Part shown: one piece after another, positions 1 through 5,407 of the stretch
Layout of the letters: every line of letters starts with the position of its first letter
How positions within the stretch are numbered: position 1 is the first letter of the stretch
Source: Terriglobales bacterium
Lineage (GTDB): Bacteria; Acidobacteriota; Terriglobia; Terriglobales; Acidobacteriaceae
NCBI GenBank assembly: GCA_019241735.1
Contig: JAFAWN010000331.1
Coordinates: 1-5,407 of the forward strand
Length of the DNA: 5,407 nt
Direction of reading: 5' to 3'
Notes under the pieces: model-generated
What the model saw: the letters and a program-made list of their open reading frames with translations, nothing else
Told to the model about the DNA's origin: nothing
The model's database searches: none
Program-made: the position numbers and the translations under genes

Positions 1-582
1 AACGACCGGCTGTTTTTTGCGCTTCCGAATTTCCTTACGGTTGACACTAACGACGTGCCGCCTCTAACCAGCAAGCAGAAATTTGCGGTGGTGCTGCGGG
101 CTTCATTCGATTACGTGGAGTACCCCTGGTACGGGTTTCTGGCGGCAATAAGCCAGGCGCAAAACAGCGAGCCCGGATATGGCCAGGGATGGGAGGGCTA
201 CGGCAAGCGCTATGGCGCGGCATTCGCCGATGGAACGATAGAAAACTTTATGACCGGTGCTATTCTGCCGTCAATCTTCCGGCAGGATCCTCGCTACTAC
301 CAACTGGGAAAGGGAGGATTCTGGCATCGCGCCGGTTACTCGGTGAGCCGCACTTTCATCACGCGCACCGATTCCGGCCATCAGCAGTTCAATGTTTCTG
401 AAGTATTGGGCAGTGCGATGTCTGCGACGATCTCCACCTACAGCTATCATCCCAGAGCCGACCGAACTCTATCGAATACCGCGAGCGTGTGGGGGAGCCA
501 GGTCGGGTACGATACTTTAACAATTGTCGTAAAAGAATTTTGGCCGGACATTCGCCGGAAAATGCGAAAGAAACATTCGTAG
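1..582 (+). CDS. Uncharacterised protein, C-terminal 193 residues (5' end outside window)
   Basis: The frame is open from the first base to the TAG at 580-582, so this is the 3' part of a longer gene. A GTG at 55 could be read as a start, but the frame continues upstream with protein-like sequence (FFALPNFLTVD) and has no Shine-Dalgarno there, so I treat it as internal. The visible part has a Gly/Tyr/aromatic-rich centre (GYGQGWEGYGKRYGAAFAD, about residues 59-77), then a conserved-looking block with QDPRYY (95-100) and TRTDSG (121-126), and ends in a basic tail after EFWPDI. Short hydrophobic stretches near 43-52 and 80-93 could touch or cross a membrane, but none is a clear transmembrane helix. 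It resembles, from memory, uncharacterised proteins common in Acidobacteriota; I recognise no named domain and assign no function. It converges with fabI and shares no operon with the other genes. Confidence 0.8.
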   Translation, partial: NDRLFFALPNFLTVDTNDVPPLTSKQKFAVVLRASFDYVEYPWYGFLAAISQAQNSEPGYGQGWEGYGKRYGAAFADGTIENFMTGAILPSIFRQDPRYYQLGKGGFWHRAGYSVSRTFITRTDSGHQQFNVSEVLGSAMSATISTYSYHPRADRTLSNTASVWGSQVGYDTLTIVVKEFWPDIRRKMRKKHS

Positions 583-590
583 AAATCCGC

Positions 591-1361
591 CTAGAAGCCC
601 ATGATGTTGTAGCCGCAGTCCACGTAGATGACTTCTCCGGTTATGCCGGAGCTGGCATCCGACGCCAGAAACACGCCGGTGCCCCCGACTTCGCTCACCT
701 CAACATTACGGCCCAGGGGTGCGCGCTCCGCATGGGTCTTCATCATGTCCCCGAGTCCCGATATGCCGCGCGCGGCTAGAGTCTTGATCGGCCCCGCGGA
801 GATCGCATTGACCCTGATCTTCTTTTTGCCGAGGTCGTACGCGAGATAGCGAACCGTACATTCCAAAGCCGCCTTAGCCACTGCCATCACGTTATAGTGG
901 GGGACCACTTTCTCCGCGCCGAAATAGGTCATGGTGATGATGCTGCCGCCATCTTCCATCAGCGGGGCAGCCGCCCGCGACAGCGCGATTAGCGAATACA
1001 CGCTGACGTCGTGAGCGACACGAAAGCCTTCGCGCGAAGTGTCGATGAAGTCTCCTTTGAGTTCCTCAGCCGGAGCGTACGCCACGCTGTGCACTAGTAC
1101 GTGGAGTTTCCCGTAGCGTGCTTTTAAATCTGCGAACAGGCGGCCGATCGCCGCATCGTCGGAAACATCGCACTGGAAAGCTTCCGCCCCCGGCAGGGAG
1201 AGAATCAGATCCTTCGCCTCAAGCTCCATCCGCTCGTTTTGATACGTCACTGCGAGCTTTGCGCCTGCCTCGTGCAATCCTTGCGCAATCGACCACGCGA
1301 TGCTGCGCTTGTTCGCCACCCCGAACACAACTGCAACCCGGCCTTCAAGGCTTAATGCCAT
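591..1361 (-). CDS. fabI: Enoyl-[acyl-carrier-protein] reductase (NADH), FabI type
   Basis: This 256-residue cytoplasmic enzyme catalyses the last reductive step of each type II fatty-acid elongation cycle, reducing trans-2-enoyl-ACP to acyl-ACP with NAD(P)H. It is a short-chain dehydrogenase/reductase fold of normal length (E. coli FabI has 262). Visible signatures: the atypical FabI nucleotide-binding segment FGVANKRSIAWSIA (13-26), QCDVSDD (63-69), HSVAYAP (91-97), the catalytic set Tyr146, Tyr156 and Lys163 in Y-x6-K spacing, and NAISAGPIKTLAARGI (185-200). These positions match E. coli numbering for the active site. Residue 203, where E. coli has Phe, is Leu, and the residue matching E. 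coli Gly93 is Ala94. The ATG is supported by GGGAG seven bases upstream. It is the last gene of the minus-strand series, 114 bp after the glycosyltransferase, and may have its own promoter. Identification as FabI rather than FabL, FabV or an ordinary ketoreductase is firm. Confidence 0.97.
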   Translation of the reverse strand: MALSLEGRVAVVFGVANKRSIAWSIAQGLHEAGAKLAVTYQNERMELEAKDLILSLPGAEAFQCDVSDDAAIGRLFADLKARYGKLHVLVHSVAYAPAEELKGDFIDTSREGFRVAHDVSVYSLIALSRAAAPLMEDGGSIITMTYFGAEKVVPHYNVMAVAKAALECTVRYLAYDLGKKKIRVNAISAGPIKTLAARGISGLGDMMKTHAERAPLGRNVEVSEVGGTGVFLASDASSGITGEVIYVDCGYNIMGF

Positions 1362-1368
1362 GAACTCG

Positions 1369-1375
1369 CTCCCTC
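1369..1375 (-). promoter_or_regulatory. Ribosome binding site of fabI
   Basis: GAGGGAG lies with its 3' end seven bases before the fabI ATG. It is the best Shine-Dalgarno match at any start in the window and fixes the fabI start. The genes upstream of fabI lack a comparable site. Confidence 0.7.
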
Positions 1376-1389
1376 GGAATCAGTCGCAA

Positions 1390-1398
1390 AGAATATCA
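1390..1398 (-). promoter_or_regulatory. Possible extended -10 element for fabI
   Basis: On the minus strand this reads TGATATTCT, an extended -10 pattern (TG-n-TATTCT, four of six bases of TATAAT). No good -35 hexamer sits 16-18 bases upstream; that position falls inside the 14-bp tandem repeat. A transcript from here would start about 20 bases before the fabI ATG and include its ribosome binding site. A match this short can occur by chance. Confidence 0.25.
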
Positions 1399-1433
1399 GA
1401 ACACGAACACAAGAACACGAACACAAGAACACA
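1399..1433. repeat. 14-bp direct tandem repeat, 2.5 copies, in the fabI leader
   Basis: The unit GAACACGAACACAA occurs perfectly at 1399-1412 and 1413-1426, followed by a 7-base partial copy (GAACACA) at 1427-1433. Each unit itself contains two GAACAC hexamers, so GAACAC recurs at alternating 6- and 8-base steps. It lies in the 114-bp gap between the glycosyltransferase stop and the fabI start, where the -35 region of a fabI promoter would fall. It may be a slippage-prone microsatellite or a set of protein-binding half-sites; the sequence alone cannot decide. Confidence 0.9.
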
Positions 1434-1475
1434 GGCTCCGCATTGTCACGATGCCATTTCCACGGGAGGCGCGCC

Positions 1476-2792
1476 CTAAGCGTCCCAAAGCCGCCATTGC
1501 AGCCTTACCTTTCTCGCCTCCCAAAATAGATAAACAATTAGCAGGATCATTTCCGGCTCGATAGGAGCTTTATACCGGGGAAACGGGTTCACCATGTAAT
1601 AAGGAAGAGGATAAAAGAACATCAGGCTGGCGAGCAGGAACGCTGCATGCTTACGATGTCGGATAGTAATGACCAGCCCACCCCAAGCCAGCGCAGCCGC
1701 CAGTAGAAAGCCAGTATGGCGGGCGATAATCAGATCGTATCCGCCCATGATGGTGGCCTGCGGCGGGGCCGCCCAGAAATAGAATGTGCGTTCCAGCGTA
1801 AACCACGCGAACTTGCGCGGGTTATCGAGGATAAATTGCCGCACCTCGCCCGCCTTTTGGTCCATGAAGCCCATCTCTCCTAGCCGGCGAAATTCTTGCA
1901 TCGCGGCCGGATCATTTCCTGGATGCTCCATGCGGGTCCAAAGACCATCAGAGCGCTCATTGTTTGCCATGTGCAATTCGAGCGGGAGGTTGTCTCTAAT
2001 CAGTAGCAATCGGCCGAATACGGCGTAATTGCGGATCATCCATGGGGTAACTACCAAAGCTGCGGCAAGAAGGCACAGCGCAGCGTCACGAAATTGCCCG
2101 CGACGATTTCCCGCTCCATATAGCATCCAAAGGAGAAAGAACGGGAGCATGGAGACAAGTGCGGTGTTGGTTAGAGCGATCACGCCCCAAAGAAAACCAT
2201 AGAAGATCCAGTCACGGCGTCGCGGTGTGCGGTCCCGCATGCGCAGGGTCAGCCATAGCACGAGACTCAGCAGGAATGTGGACAGACTGGTTTCCCAGAC
2301 TACTCGCGTCGGCCAATAAAGCTCGTAGGGAAAAACCGCCCATGTCCAGGCTGCGCGGCGGGCGACGTCCATTCCATAAACTCGCGCGCCGATGCCGTAG
2401 AGGGTGAGGGAAGTGAGCGCAGCGAAAATACCGTTGAAGGTCAAAATAACCCAGGCTGAAGCTGCGCTATAAACCCCGAACAACCGGAAGATTCCGCCGA
2501 GGATATACGGATAGACCGGAGCCGCCCAGGCACTCGGTCCACTATCCAGGTCGGTGGGGGAGCTAAAGCTCCGGCCGGTGGCTATGGACCGGGCAAGGCG
2601 TCCCATTTCCCAGCCAAACTGAAAATGATCGCGACGGGGGGTAATCCGGTAAGTATGCCCGACCGTGATTACGGCCAATCGCAGCAACAAAGCTACGAGT
2701 ACGATGATGAGCAGATCTCGGTGCCGGCTTTCGCCCTCCGGCGCTGGGGTGTTCTTGTCCGTTTTCGCTCTGTCCTCGCCGCGCACCGGCAC
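1476..2792 (-). CDS. Multi-pass membrane glycosyltransferase, GT-C fold (PMT/ArnT-like, GT39/GT83 group)
   Basis: A 438-residue polytopic inner-membrane protein. After a charged cytosolic N-terminus (1-26) comes a first membrane helix (about 27-46). The first outer loop follows, with RRDHFQFGWEMGRLARSI (53-70), where Asp55 and Glu62 occupy the place of the acidic residues that bind metal or donor in GT-C enzymes. AWAAPVYPYILGGIFRLFG (88-106) is typical of bacterial PMT_2-like proteins. Further hydrophobic segments lie near 112-135, 145-160, 168-184, 195-226, 236-252, 357-377 and 384-399, with a larger hydrophilic loop at 265-330. The RYKAPIEPEM motif (406-415) precedes the last helix. Family members move sugars from polyprenyl-phosphate donors to lipid or protein acceptors on the outer face; donor and acceptor here are unknown. 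The start is GTG because TAG is in frame two codons upstream; no Shine-Dalgarno is visible, and a second GTG is codon 3. It is 46 bp behind the exported-protein gene. Confidence 0.85.
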   Translation of the reverse strand: MPVRGEDRAKTDKNTPAPEGESRHRDLLIIVLVALLLRLAVITVGHTYRITPRRDHFQFGWEMGRLARSIATGRSFSSPTDLDSGPSAWAAPVYPYILGGIFRLFGVYSAASAWVILTFNGIFAALTSLTLYGIGARVYGMDVARRAAWTWAVFPYELYWPTRVVWETSLSTFLLSLVLWLTLRMRDRTPRRRDWIFYGFLWGVIALTNTALVSMLPFFLLWMLYGAGNRRGQFRDAALCLLAAALVVTPWMIRNYAVFGRLLLIRDNLPLELHMANNERSDGLWTRMEHPGNDPAAMQEFRRLGEMGFMDQKAGEVRQFILDNPRKFAWFTLERTFYFWAAPPQATIMGGYDLIIARHTGFLLAAALAWGGLVITIRHRKHAAFLLASLMFFYPLPYYMVNPFPRYKAPIEPEMILLIVYLFWEARKVRLQWRLWDA

Positions 2793-2838
2793 AGACTACA
2801 GCATCTGCCATCGTCTCGCCATTTGGCCGGTCCGTATC

Positions 2839-3372
2839 TTAGTGGTGCTTCAGCAACTCATCCGACAACAAGTGCGCCTTGAAGGCGAGAGTGTGGGAAC
2901 GCTCCAGGTCGCCCGCAGCCGCAGCAGCTTTCGACTGTTCGACGTATTGATGGATCTGGCTTACGGTGTCCTGCTGGGTGGCACTGAGTTGCCGTTCCGA
3001 GATTTTCTTTAAGTTCTCATCCGTAGTAGAGAGCAACTGCTCGGTAATCTGACGTTTCTGCGACTGTTGTTCTGTGCTCAGGCTGGGAGAAAGTTGCACC
3101 CTGGGCTCGGTAGTGCTGCCGTTATTGATTACAACTTTTTCCGGGGCATCAGTTGGCGGAGTTACGTGTTTGTGCTTGCGCCGACGTTTTTTGGGTTTCG
3201 GAGCAGGTGCAGCGGTTTCCGTGTTGGAAGCGGAATGGGGTGGTGGTGCTGGACTGGGCGACTGTTGCGAGATTCCAGCCGGCGTGCCTAACGAAGGTGG
3301 CGGAGACGCCCCCTGACCTCTATTTCCGGCCATAAGCAGCGCGCACAGCACGAAAATTATTGGAGCTGGCAT
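2839..3372 (-). CDS. Small exported protein, Pro-rich and Lys/Arg-rich linker plus C-terminal helical domain
   Basis: No family name is recognised for this 177-residue protein. Residues 1-15 form a short hydrophobic stretch (PAPIIFVLCALLMAG) that reads as a signal peptide or anchor, with cleavage possible near residue 22. Residues 23-60 are low-complexity Pro/Ser/Ala, followed by a strongly basic cluster KPKKRRRKHKH (59-69) and a further Pro/Thr stretch. From about residue 98 to the end, Gln/Glu/Lys/Ser-rich sequence is predicted helical and may form a coiled coil; the last part (AAAGDLERSHTLAFKAHLL) resembles one TPR-like helix pair. This suggests an envelope protein with a flexible linker that may contact peptidoglycan, anionic lipid or a partner. 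It lies 49 bp after the kinase and 46 bp before the glycosyltransferase, so it is probably co-transcribed with them. The ATG has no clear Shine-Dalgarno; an ATG ten bases upstream is out of frame. Confidence 0.75.
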   Translation of the reverse strand: MPAPIIFVLCALLMAGNRGQGASPPPSLGTPAGISQQSPSPAPPPHSASNTETAAPAPKPKKRRRKHKHVTPPTDAPEKVVINNGSTTEPRVQLSPSLSTEQQSQKRQITEQLLSTTDENLKKISERQLSATQQDTVSQIHQYVEQSKAAAAAGDLERSHTLAFKAHLLSDELLKHH

Positions 3373-3421
3373 TGGTTGTCATTCGCACTGTCAGAGCTGC
3401 AATACGCGGTGCAGTTGCACT

Positions 3422-5293
3422 CTACACCAAGTCCGCCTGATTGACCTCCTGTAAAGCTTCAGAACGTGCCTCAGCCATCGGCAGGCGCAGCCGGAAGGTT
3501 GTTCCCTGACCGGCCACTGACTCGAAATCTACCGAGCCGTAGTGCCATTGGAGAATCTGATAAGTCTGGGCCAGTCCGATTCCGCTGCCATCTTTCTTAG
3601 TGGTGAAATAGAGTTCAAAAATTTTCTCCTGAACATCCGCAGGAATGCCGGTGCCCTGGTCCCGGATCTCAGTCAAGACTGTATCGTCATCGCGCCGCAC
3701 CGAAATCGCCAGAGTTCCGCCGTCTGGCATCGCTTGCACCCCATTCAGAACAACATTCAGGAATGCCTGCCGGACGAAATCCGCATCCACCTTCACCCAT
3801 AGCGGCTCCGGTGGCACATCGCTGGTAATTTTGACGCCGTGCTGCGCGGCGTCGGGAGCGGCGAGAGACGCGACATCCTCAATCAACCGGCAAAGATTAA
3901 CTTCATCCAGGTGCAAGTCACGCGGACGGGTGAAGTCGACGAGAATCTGCACTACCCGATCCAGGCGGTGGATTTCGCTGTCAATAATTTCAATATGGCG
4001 GCGCGTGGCGGGATCGGTCTGCTGCAACTTACTCTGCAGCAGCTGAAGATGAAGCACGATTGCATTGATAGGATTCTTGACCTCGTGGGCCACGCCCCGG
4101 GTCAGCCGGCCGCTGGCCGAAAGCCGCCGCGACATCTCAATCTCGTCCTCGATTCGCCGCGCGGTATCGGCGTCGCGCATGGTGAGCAGCGCGCCGATGG
4201 GTGTACCTCTTTCCTGTATGAAATCCAGTGCAACCTGGACCCGTTTTCCATTGGGCAAATCAACTTCCCGGAGCTCGACTGCCTGCTGTAACTGAAAAGC
4301 GTTGAGGAGGAGCGCGCCCAGCGGCGATTCCCACGACAGAATCTCTGCAGCAGTCCTGCCGAGCAATTCCCGGCGGGGACGTCCCAGGAATTTTTCCACC
4401 GAAGCGCTGACCAGCACAACCCGCGAATCACGAGTGAACAACATTAAGCCATCCTGAAGGTTGGCCATGATCTGGTCTACGTTGTCCTTCAAGGCGGAGA
4501 AGATTTCCTTGGCGTCCCGCATCTGCCGTCCCAAGTGGGCAATCTTCAGACTTACCAGGCCATACTCATCGTGCCCGGCATCTTCCTCGGCGATGGTGTC
4601 CGATTCACCGGCAGTGACATTATCCAGGCTGAGGCTAAGCTGCTTCAAAGGTCCCAGCGCGAACCGCGACAGGGCAGCGGCAATGATTAGAGATAGCAAA
4701 ACCGCGCTGCCGGAGAGAATGACCGCATGCCGCAACCAGGGCGTGAGTTCGTTTTTCAGGAACACCGTCGAGACGCCTACGCGAATACTGCCGAAGGGCT
4801 TTCCATTCAGCAGCAGCGGAGTACGCACGTCGTAAACTGTGGGAGCGTGGTACACCATCCGCAACTGACGCCGAAAAGTCGCGTCCTGCACCGTTTGAAA
4901 GTTGGGGCGGTCGGCAATTTTCTTCCCCACCAACGCTGGATTCGTGTGAAGGATGGCTTTACCTTCGGAGTCCACGATCGCCGCGTCGTAAATTGTCGGC
5001 CAGTTACCGACAACCGATTCCAGCATGCCGTTCAAGTCACGATCGGTCCCCAGGTAATAGGCCAGCGCGCGCCTGACCGCGGCCGGATTGTTGGTGTTTA
5101 CGCGCGTGCTGGTCAAATCCGGAGCAGCATTGATCGCCATGTATGCCAGTTGGGATGTCAGGTTGCCGGCGGTCTCCCGAGCTGTCGTCACCCGCAGGCT
5201 CAAGAGGCGCGAAATATAAACGTAGGAGAATGCCGCCACCACCACAGCCACCATAAAGGTGATGGCCAGCACGATTTTGGTTCTGCGAAGCAT
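3422..5293 (-). CDS. Membrane sensor histidine kinase, NtrB/AtoS-like (Cache-HAMP-PAS-HisKA-HATPase)
   Basis: A 623-residue inner-membrane kinase that autophosphorylates on His and passes phosphate to a response regulator. Order of parts: first membrane helix about 7-28; outer sensor domain 30-188 with Cache-like features (AAIVDSEGKAILHTNPALVG, 104-123, then RTPLLLNGKPFGSIRVGVS, 157-175); second membrane helix about 189-209; HAMP 210-262 (Pro215 after the helix); PAS about 268-375; HisKA 385-455 with VAHEVKNPIN, phospho-acceptor His403; HATPase 500-606 with N box (Asn517 in NVVLNGVQAMP), Asp545 in DQGTGIP, F box ELYFTTKKDGS and Gly-rich GSGIGL. All catalytic residues are present. The HxxxNP form of the H box and the HATPase sequence fit the NtrB-type kinases that partner with sigma54-activating regulators, matching the tail of the gene 27 bp upstream. 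TAG is in frame two codons before the ATG, so no longer start exists; there is no clear Shine-Dalgarno, consistent with translational coupling. The ligand is unknown. Confidence 0.95.
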   Translation of the reverse strand: MLRRTKIVLAITFMVAVVVAAFSYVYISRLLSLRVTTARETAGNLTSQLAYMAINAAPDLTSTRVNTNNPAAVRRALAYYLGTDRDLNGMLESVVGNWPTIYDAAIVDSEGKAILHTNPALVGKKIADRPNFQTVQDATFRRQLRMVYHAPTVYDVRTPLLLNGKPFGSIRVGVSTVFLKNELTPWLRHAVILSGSAVLLSLIIAAALSRFALGPLKQLSLSLDNVTAGESDTIAEEDAGHDEYGLVSLKIAHLGRQMRDAKEIFSALKDNVDQIMANLQDGLMLFTRDSRVVLVSASVEKFLGRPRRELLGRTAAEILSWESPLGALLLNAFQLQQAVELREVDLPNGKRVQVALDFIQERGTPIGALLTMRDADTARRIEDEIEMSRRLSASGRLTRGVAHEVKNPINAIVLHLQLLQSKLQQTDPATRRHIEIIDSEIHRLDRVVQILVDFTRPRDLHLDEVNLCRLIEDVASLAAPDAAQHGVKITSDVPPEPLWVKVDADFVRQAFLNVVLNGVQAMPDGGTLAISVRRDDDTVLTEIRDQGTGIPADVQEKIFELYFTTKKDGSGIGLAQTYQILQWHYGSVDFESVAGQGTTFRLRLPMAEARSEALQEVNQADLV

Positions 5294-5320
5294 TTTCTAG
5301 CTGCGAAAAGAGAAGACCCC

Positions 5321-5407
5321 TTACTCCGCGGGCCCCGTGCTGCCTTCGTAATTGCCAGGAGTGGCATTCATTGCGCTTCCGTACTCCTTTAATTTGTTAT
5401 GAAGAGT
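5321..5407 (-). CDS. C-terminal 28 residues of a probable NtrC-family response regulator (Fis-type HTH), cut by window edge
   Basis: On the minus strand a frame open from the window edge ends in TAA at 5321-5323. The first ten residues, TLHNKLKEYG, match the end of the recognition helix of the Fis-type helix-turn-helix that closes sigma54-dependent activators of the NtrC family (usual form: GISRxTLxxKLKxYG). An 18-residue tail rich in Gly, Pro, Ser and Thr follows. The stop lies 27 bp before the start of an NtrB-like kinase, the usual place for its partner regulator. The receiver and AAA+ domains lie outside the window, so the family call rests on ten residues and context. A 16-codon reading from the internal ATG (5371) is possible but less likely, because the frame continues upstream as recognisable protein. 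Confidence 0.7.
   Translation of the reverse strand, partial: TLHNKLKEYGSAMNATPGNYEGSTGPAE

Noticed and set aside
55..57. GTG as the true start of the left-edge gene
   Set aside because: The frame stays open with plausible protein sequence to base 1 and no ribosome binding site precedes the GTG.
1399..1433. CRISPR-like repeat
   Set aside because: The units are 14 bp and directly adjacent with no spacers.
1441..1475. Terminator after the glycosyltransferase
   Set aside because: GGCGCGCC at 1468-1475 is a palindrome without a loop and is not followed by a T-rich run on the minus strand.
2563..2811. Minus-strand open frame starting ATG at 2811 and overlapping the glycosyltransferase N-terminus
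   Set aside because: Its ATG has a slightly better upstream context than the GTG, but the translation is Arg/Pro/His-rich without protein-like features, while the overlapped frame encodes the expected first helix and outer loop of the glycosyltransferase.
3334..3372. Lipoprotein signal (Cys10) in the exported protein
   Set aside because: The residues before Cys10 (IFVL) do not fit the lipobox, and only nine residues precede it, too short for a lipoprotein signal peptide.
5321..5371. 16-codon leader peptide before the kinase, with AAAGGAG upstream
   Set aside because: The frame continues upstream into TLHNKLKEYG, a Fis-HTH end, so it is better read as the C-terminus of the preceding gene; the AGGAG is 12 bases from the ATG, too far for a good site.
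4727..5392. Long plus-strand open frame of 221 codons opposite the kinase N-terminus
   Set aside because: It lies antisense to a kinase whose sensor domain and membrane helices are clear, and its His/Arg/Gly-rich translation has no recognisable domain; it is a shadow of a G+C-rich gene.

Overview
The window looks like chromosomal DNA from a free-living Gram-negative bacterium, most likely an Acidobacteriota (Terriglobia-type) soil organism. This is inferred from the moderately high G+C content, a FabI-type enoyl reductase, and two proteins (the left-edge protein and the 177-residue exported protein) whose wording resembles uncharacterised acidobacterial proteins I remember. No search was run, so the taxon is a judgement.

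Layout. On the plus strand, positions 1-582 hold the 3' end of an uncharacterised gene that enters from the left. Everything else lies on the minus strand and reads from right to left: the last 28 codons of a protein ending in a Fis-type helix-turn-helix, probably an NtrC-family response regulator (5407-5321); a complete NtrB/AtoS-like membrane sensor histidine kinase (5293-3422); a small exported Pro-rich/Lys-rich protein (3372-2839); a multi-pass GT-C (PMT/ArnT-like) membrane glycosyltransferase (2792-1476); and fabI, the enoyl-ACP reductase of fatty-acid synthesis (1361-591). fabI converges on the left-edge gene with only 8 bp between the two stop codons.

How the genes may work together. 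Response regulator and kinase form a classic sigma54-type two-component pair, with 27 bp between them. The next gaps (49 and 46 bp, same strand) suggest that the exported protein and the glycosyltransferase can be co-transcribed with the pair. fabI follows after 114 bp; that gap contains a 14-bp tandem repeat and a possible extended -10 element, so fabI may have its own promoter. The shared theme is the cell envelope: sensing outside the membrane, an exported protein, sugar transfer at the membrane, and lipid supply. The link is inferred from gene order only.

No RNA genes, CRISPR array, insertion sequence, integrase, attachment site or convincing intrinsic terminator was seen. No gene-free stretch exceeds 300 bp. 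I found no clear evidence of a wholly new system. The items most worth a second look are the response-regulator tail cut by the window edge, the exported protein beside the kinase, the fabI leader repeat, and FabI residue 203.
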